Shown in pieces: positions 5,201 to 6,134 of a DNA stretch of 6,134 nt. The number at the start of each line of letters is the position of its first letter. The first letter of the stretch is position 1. The notes beneath the pieces were generated by a model. The model was not told where the DNA came from and did not search any database. It worked only from the letters and a program-made list of their open reading frames with translations. Source of the DNA: Gemmatimonadota bacterium. GTDB taxonomy: Bacteria > JBHIER01 > G020348925. The position numbers and the translations under genes are program-made. The stretch is from assembly GCA_020348925.1 (NCBI GenBank), contig CP070758.1, positions 4,563,630 to 4,569,763 of the forward strand, in the 5' to 3' direction.

Positions 5201-6134
5201 ACGGACATCGATGGTGACGGCTACGGGAATCCAGGGTTTGCGGCCAACGAGTGCCCGGAGGATAACTGTCCGAATGTGGCCAATGGAGGTCAGATCAATT
5301 CGGATGGGGACAGCCACGGTGATGCCTGCGACAACTGCCCGAATATGACCAACGAGGATCAGACCGATAGCGACGGTGACGGATACGGTGCCGCCTGCGA
5401 GTGCGATGATGCGAACCCCAAGAACTTCCCCGGCAACACCGAAGTGTGTGACGGTCTGGACAACGATTGCGACGGGCTTGTCGATCACAGCGATCCTGAT
5501 TTTACGGGAAGCCCTGAATTTCATGTCGATGCCGAGCCGGAGGTGAACAGAGTGGGGTGGTATCGGAGTATCATCGGATCGGCGACCTATGATGTGACCG
5601 TCACCTCTCTCGATTGTTTTGATGGGACGGTGCAATTAAGTGTGACGGGGTTTCCAGTCGGCTACCGGCGACACTATTTTAACCCGAGTGGAGTCGTGCT
5701 TCTTCCGCCAAGGAGCTCCGCGACGGTCAAGTTGGTGGTCGAGGTGACATCCCGAACGCCAGTGGGCGACTATGTCTTGACCGTCTCGGGGGGCGATGGG
5801 ACTACGATCCTCAGCGACGATGTGATCATGGAGGTGAGACGACCAAGAGGCGTCAAGATAGTGGGAGAAGCCCCCTCGGACTATGTCCTATCTCAGAACT
5901 ATCCGAATCCCTTCAATCCGCAGACGAACATCGAGTTTGGTCTGCCTGAAGAGGGGCGGGTGCGGCTGGCCGTGTACAATCTTCTGGGCCAGGAAGTGGA
6001 GGTCTTGGTCGATTCGGATCTTGAAGCCGGGTACTACAGCGTTTCTTGGGACGCCTCCGGAGTGACCACAGGCGTGTATTTCTTCCGTATCGTGGCATCG
6101 AACTATACGGAGACAAGGCGCATGGTTTTCATGA
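2246..6134 (+). CDS. Secreted C10-family (streptopain-like) cysteine protease, multidomain, with T9SS sorting domain (3' end just cut off)
   Basis: One frame of 1296 codons runs from ATG 2246 to the window edge with no stop. Residues 1-26 are a signal peptide (basic MNVRSTK, then a hydrophobic stretch). Residues about 45-120 match the Spi/C10 prodomain (AYVLELEPRGFIIVTPDSEL), which keeps the enzyme inactive until cleaved. The C10 domain (about 188-438) has the pre-catalytic P-F-L-x-x-x-W-G-Q (W203), the catalytic C234 in CGCVATAFGQI, H382 in GGHAVVVDG, and N402-M-G-W405-S-G. C-to-H spacing is 148, the same as I recall for SpeB (C192/H340). Then come a split Fn3-like domain (439-686), a VWA-like domain (about 691-943), thrombospondin type 3 repeats (949-1050), a MopE-like motif (1051-1080), an Ig-like domain (about 1086-1200) and a T9SS type A sorting domain (1213-1296). 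The final RRMVFM is typical of the last residues of such domains, so probably only one or two codons are missing. It is expected to cross the outer membrane by T9SS and cleave extracellular proteins; the natural substrate is unknown. Confidence 0.93.
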   Translation, partial: MNVRSTKAVVTVVLMVAIVFTAVLNLSGQTLKRMDRRVDLPAIPDRPLNSVTSEEARRAALAWLQSCPSFVSGEYAPAPGMLEIKDQEQKQTVAYVLELEPRGFIIVTPDSELKPIKAFSESALFDPAETPENILLHLLRLDISQRIDALDRGVLGSHEKAEARALWEDCLAKVDAQGRVLAKRGPEEILWDVEHGPFLSSEWGQDTDGDDNATFNYYTPPGPDGTSSNYVCGCVATAFGQICNYYEWPDSGTGSYSYTWDNGTDPAQVLAADFGGTTYDWLNILDIYHNGGKTATQRQAAGELLYHCGIAVDMNYDHTSRGGSGADASRVARALENHFRGSGVWVEEAAANFWDRLYNNMVAHRAGELAIQDTGPPTTGGHAVVVDGVRHDTLGTKFYHLNMGWSGSHDTWYDIANPFATSIYTWDVVIGCVLDIVPTPDLDDPGTTTANPDFAVTWSVSDNLDATKYELQQAIPEAPLSNFADDAEGGTGDWIVKGLWRQSDYDAHGGTFSFQGNIAGTGDDFRPFSSLQLDRALKIDPSTTMEYWWGSLYFEFYEARLEISPDEKDWTTLKIHTENNTGAIVWHQEAVTVGDLAAYVGEVVSIRFVVELPGYSYFEHELIGFYLDDFAIHNGYIDDWTTVDNNITTESKAITATQSGDHCYRVRAYASDWYDWSDVEVISVNLDAGTDVVFIMDITSSTGALMPDWKNAIPSIAQNWKNQDPCARFALTSHADYPFSPYGDPGPPPEWAYRVETTFDPDITNLEAALGALPELWGNDGPESQYEAIYQVLTGAGRDLVDPVNYTDPGEIFPQSLGQLFPLVIYHFTHPEVFHDRDVEPAYPFSGSKPVASRTDVLNELLAAGDSTMFIGLTYVTGPAPKRTPAAEMQQDDRSAHRRESIAAVQNGGPLAEMAAITGGAVFDVGSDLSGLGDAIDCSIMLYGGPAGDGDNDGVSNSEDNCPCYYNDDQANADGDIEGDVCDDCTDIDGDGYGNPGFAANECPEDNCPNVANGGQINSDGDSHGDACDNCPNMTNEDQTDSDGDGYGAACECDDANPKNFPGNTEVCDGLDNDCDGLVDHSDPDFTGSPEFHVDAEPEVNRVGWYRSIIGSATYDVTVTSLDCFDGTVQLSVTGFPVGYRRHYFNPSGVVLLPPRSSATVKLVVEVTSRTPVGDYVLTVSGGDGTTILSDDVIMEVRRPRGVKIVGEAPSDYVLSQNYPNPFNPQTNIEFGLPEEGRVRLAVYNLLGQEVEVLVDSDLEAGYYSVSWDASGVTTGVYFFRIVASNYTETRRMVFM
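3695..4147 (+). other. Jelly-roll (MAM/ConA-like) domain inserted in an Fn3-like domain
   Basis: Residues 484-634 of the protease open with DDAEGGTGDW and a later W-R-Q-S-D...HGGTFSFQG, and close with GFYLDDFAI, the usual start and end of MAM-like or immune-inhibitor-A-like beta sandwiches. The flanks (residues 439-483 with the strand TKYELQQA, and 638-686 with CYRVRAY...WSDVEVISV) read as the two halves of one Fn3 domain. The insertion boundary is inferred from these halves. Confidence 0.6.
4316..5074 (+). other. VWA-like domain coding segment
   Basis: Residues 691-943 of the protease. The first strand VVFIMDITSST carries the MIDAS start as D697-x-T699-x-S701. NDGPESQYEAIYQV (from residue 779) matches the second MIDAS region of integrin-beta-like bacterial VWA domains. 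The third element reads Y-H-F-T-H830-P where FTDAP is usual. It probably mediates protein binding; metal dependence is uncertain. Confidence 0.75.
5090..5395 (+). repeat. Thrombospondin type 3 calcium-binding repeats
   Basis: Residues 949-1050 contain repeated D-x-D-x-D-G-x-x-D/N loops (GDGDNDGVSN, DIDGDGYGN, NSDGDSHGD, DSDGDGYGA), each tied to cysteine motifs (EDNCPC, EDNCPN, CDNCPN). Known family members wrap calcium ions and stiffen into a stalk. Spacing is irregular at residues about 970-985, where one unit looks degenerate (ADGDIEGDVCDDC). Confidence 0.88.
5399..5485 (+). other. MopE-like metal-binding motif
   Basis: Residues 1052-1080 carry C-x-C-D-D-A-N-P...FPG-N-T-E-V-C-D-G-L-D-N-D-C-D-G-L-V-D, the pattern of the short domain named after the copper-binding protein MopE. 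In most multidomain secreted proteins its metal is unproven, and calcium is as likely as copper. It directly continues the thrombospondin repeats. Confidence 0.85.
5882..6134 (+). other. T9SS type A C-terminal sorting domain (last codons missing)
   Basis: Residues 1213-1296 begin YVLSQNYPNPFNPQTNIEF and continue with L-A-V-Y-N-L-L-G-Q-E-V, G-Y-Y-S-V-S-W-D-A and G-V-Y-F-F-R-I, ending RRMVFM. This is the canonical FlgD-like beta sandwich recognised by the type IX machinery, usually cleaved as the cargo is attached to the surface or released. The window stops one base into the next codon. Confidence 0.94.

Noticed and set aside
5090-5485. Repeated GACGG/GATG-type DNA, considered as a CRISPR or DNA repeat array
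   Set aside because: The periodicity is irregular and is explained by codons for Asp-Gly-Asp loops in thrombospondin type 3 repeats.
4928-5635. Reverse-strand 235-codon frame opposite the TSP3 region
   Set aside because: The Val/Ile/Thr-rich product is what the antisense of Asp- and Gly-codon-rich repeats gives; the forward strand has clear domains here.

Overview
The window carries two large, tandem, forward-strand genes for exported multidomain proteins, separated by about 800 bases of non-coding DNA. Both genes run off the window: the first lacks its 5' end, and the second appears to lack only its last codon or two. The second protein ends in a YPNPFNP-type C-terminal domain, the signature of type IX secretion (T9SS) type A sorting domains. 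The first ends in a two-loop dockerin type I module. Together with the long secreted mosaics and thrombospondin type 3 and MopE-like repeats, this suggests a bacterium of the wider FCB group or a neighbouring candidate phylum (Zixibacteria-, Calditrichaeota-, Ignavibacteria- or Latescibacteria-like). That placement is inference from domain style; no rRNA or housekeeping marker is present.

Layout: (1) nt 2-1441, the C-terminal 479 residues of a protein made of four carboxypeptidase-regulatory-like beta-sandwich repeats followed by a dockerin. (2) nt 1511-1546, a strong Rho-independent terminator. (3) nt about 1547-2245, a gene-poor stretch. It holds a promoter (TTGACA, 17 nt, TATTTT, also readable as a Bacteroidetes-style TAnnTTTG box) embedded in a perfect 10-bp inverted repeat, followed by a roughly 440-nt putative leader with several perfect hairpins. 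(4) nt 2246-6134, one uninterrupted frame of 1296 codons encoding a secreted C10-family (streptopain-like) cysteine protease. Its order is signal peptide, Spi-type prodomain, C10 catalytic domain (C234/H382), a fibronectin-III-like domain split by a jelly-roll insertion, a VWA-like domain, thrombospondin type 3 repeats, a MopE-like metal-binding motif, an Ig-like domain and a T9SS sorting domain.

The genes read as separate transcription units because a terminator and a promoter lie between them. Both products look like cell-surface or extracellular proteins: the first a probable structural or adhesive protein, the second a surface protease whose non-catalytic modules are probably for calcium-dependent stiffness and target or surface binding. 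The most unusual items are the protease architecture, the atypical metal site of its VWA domain, the split Fn3 domain, and the structured leader with its promoter-overlapping inverted repeat.
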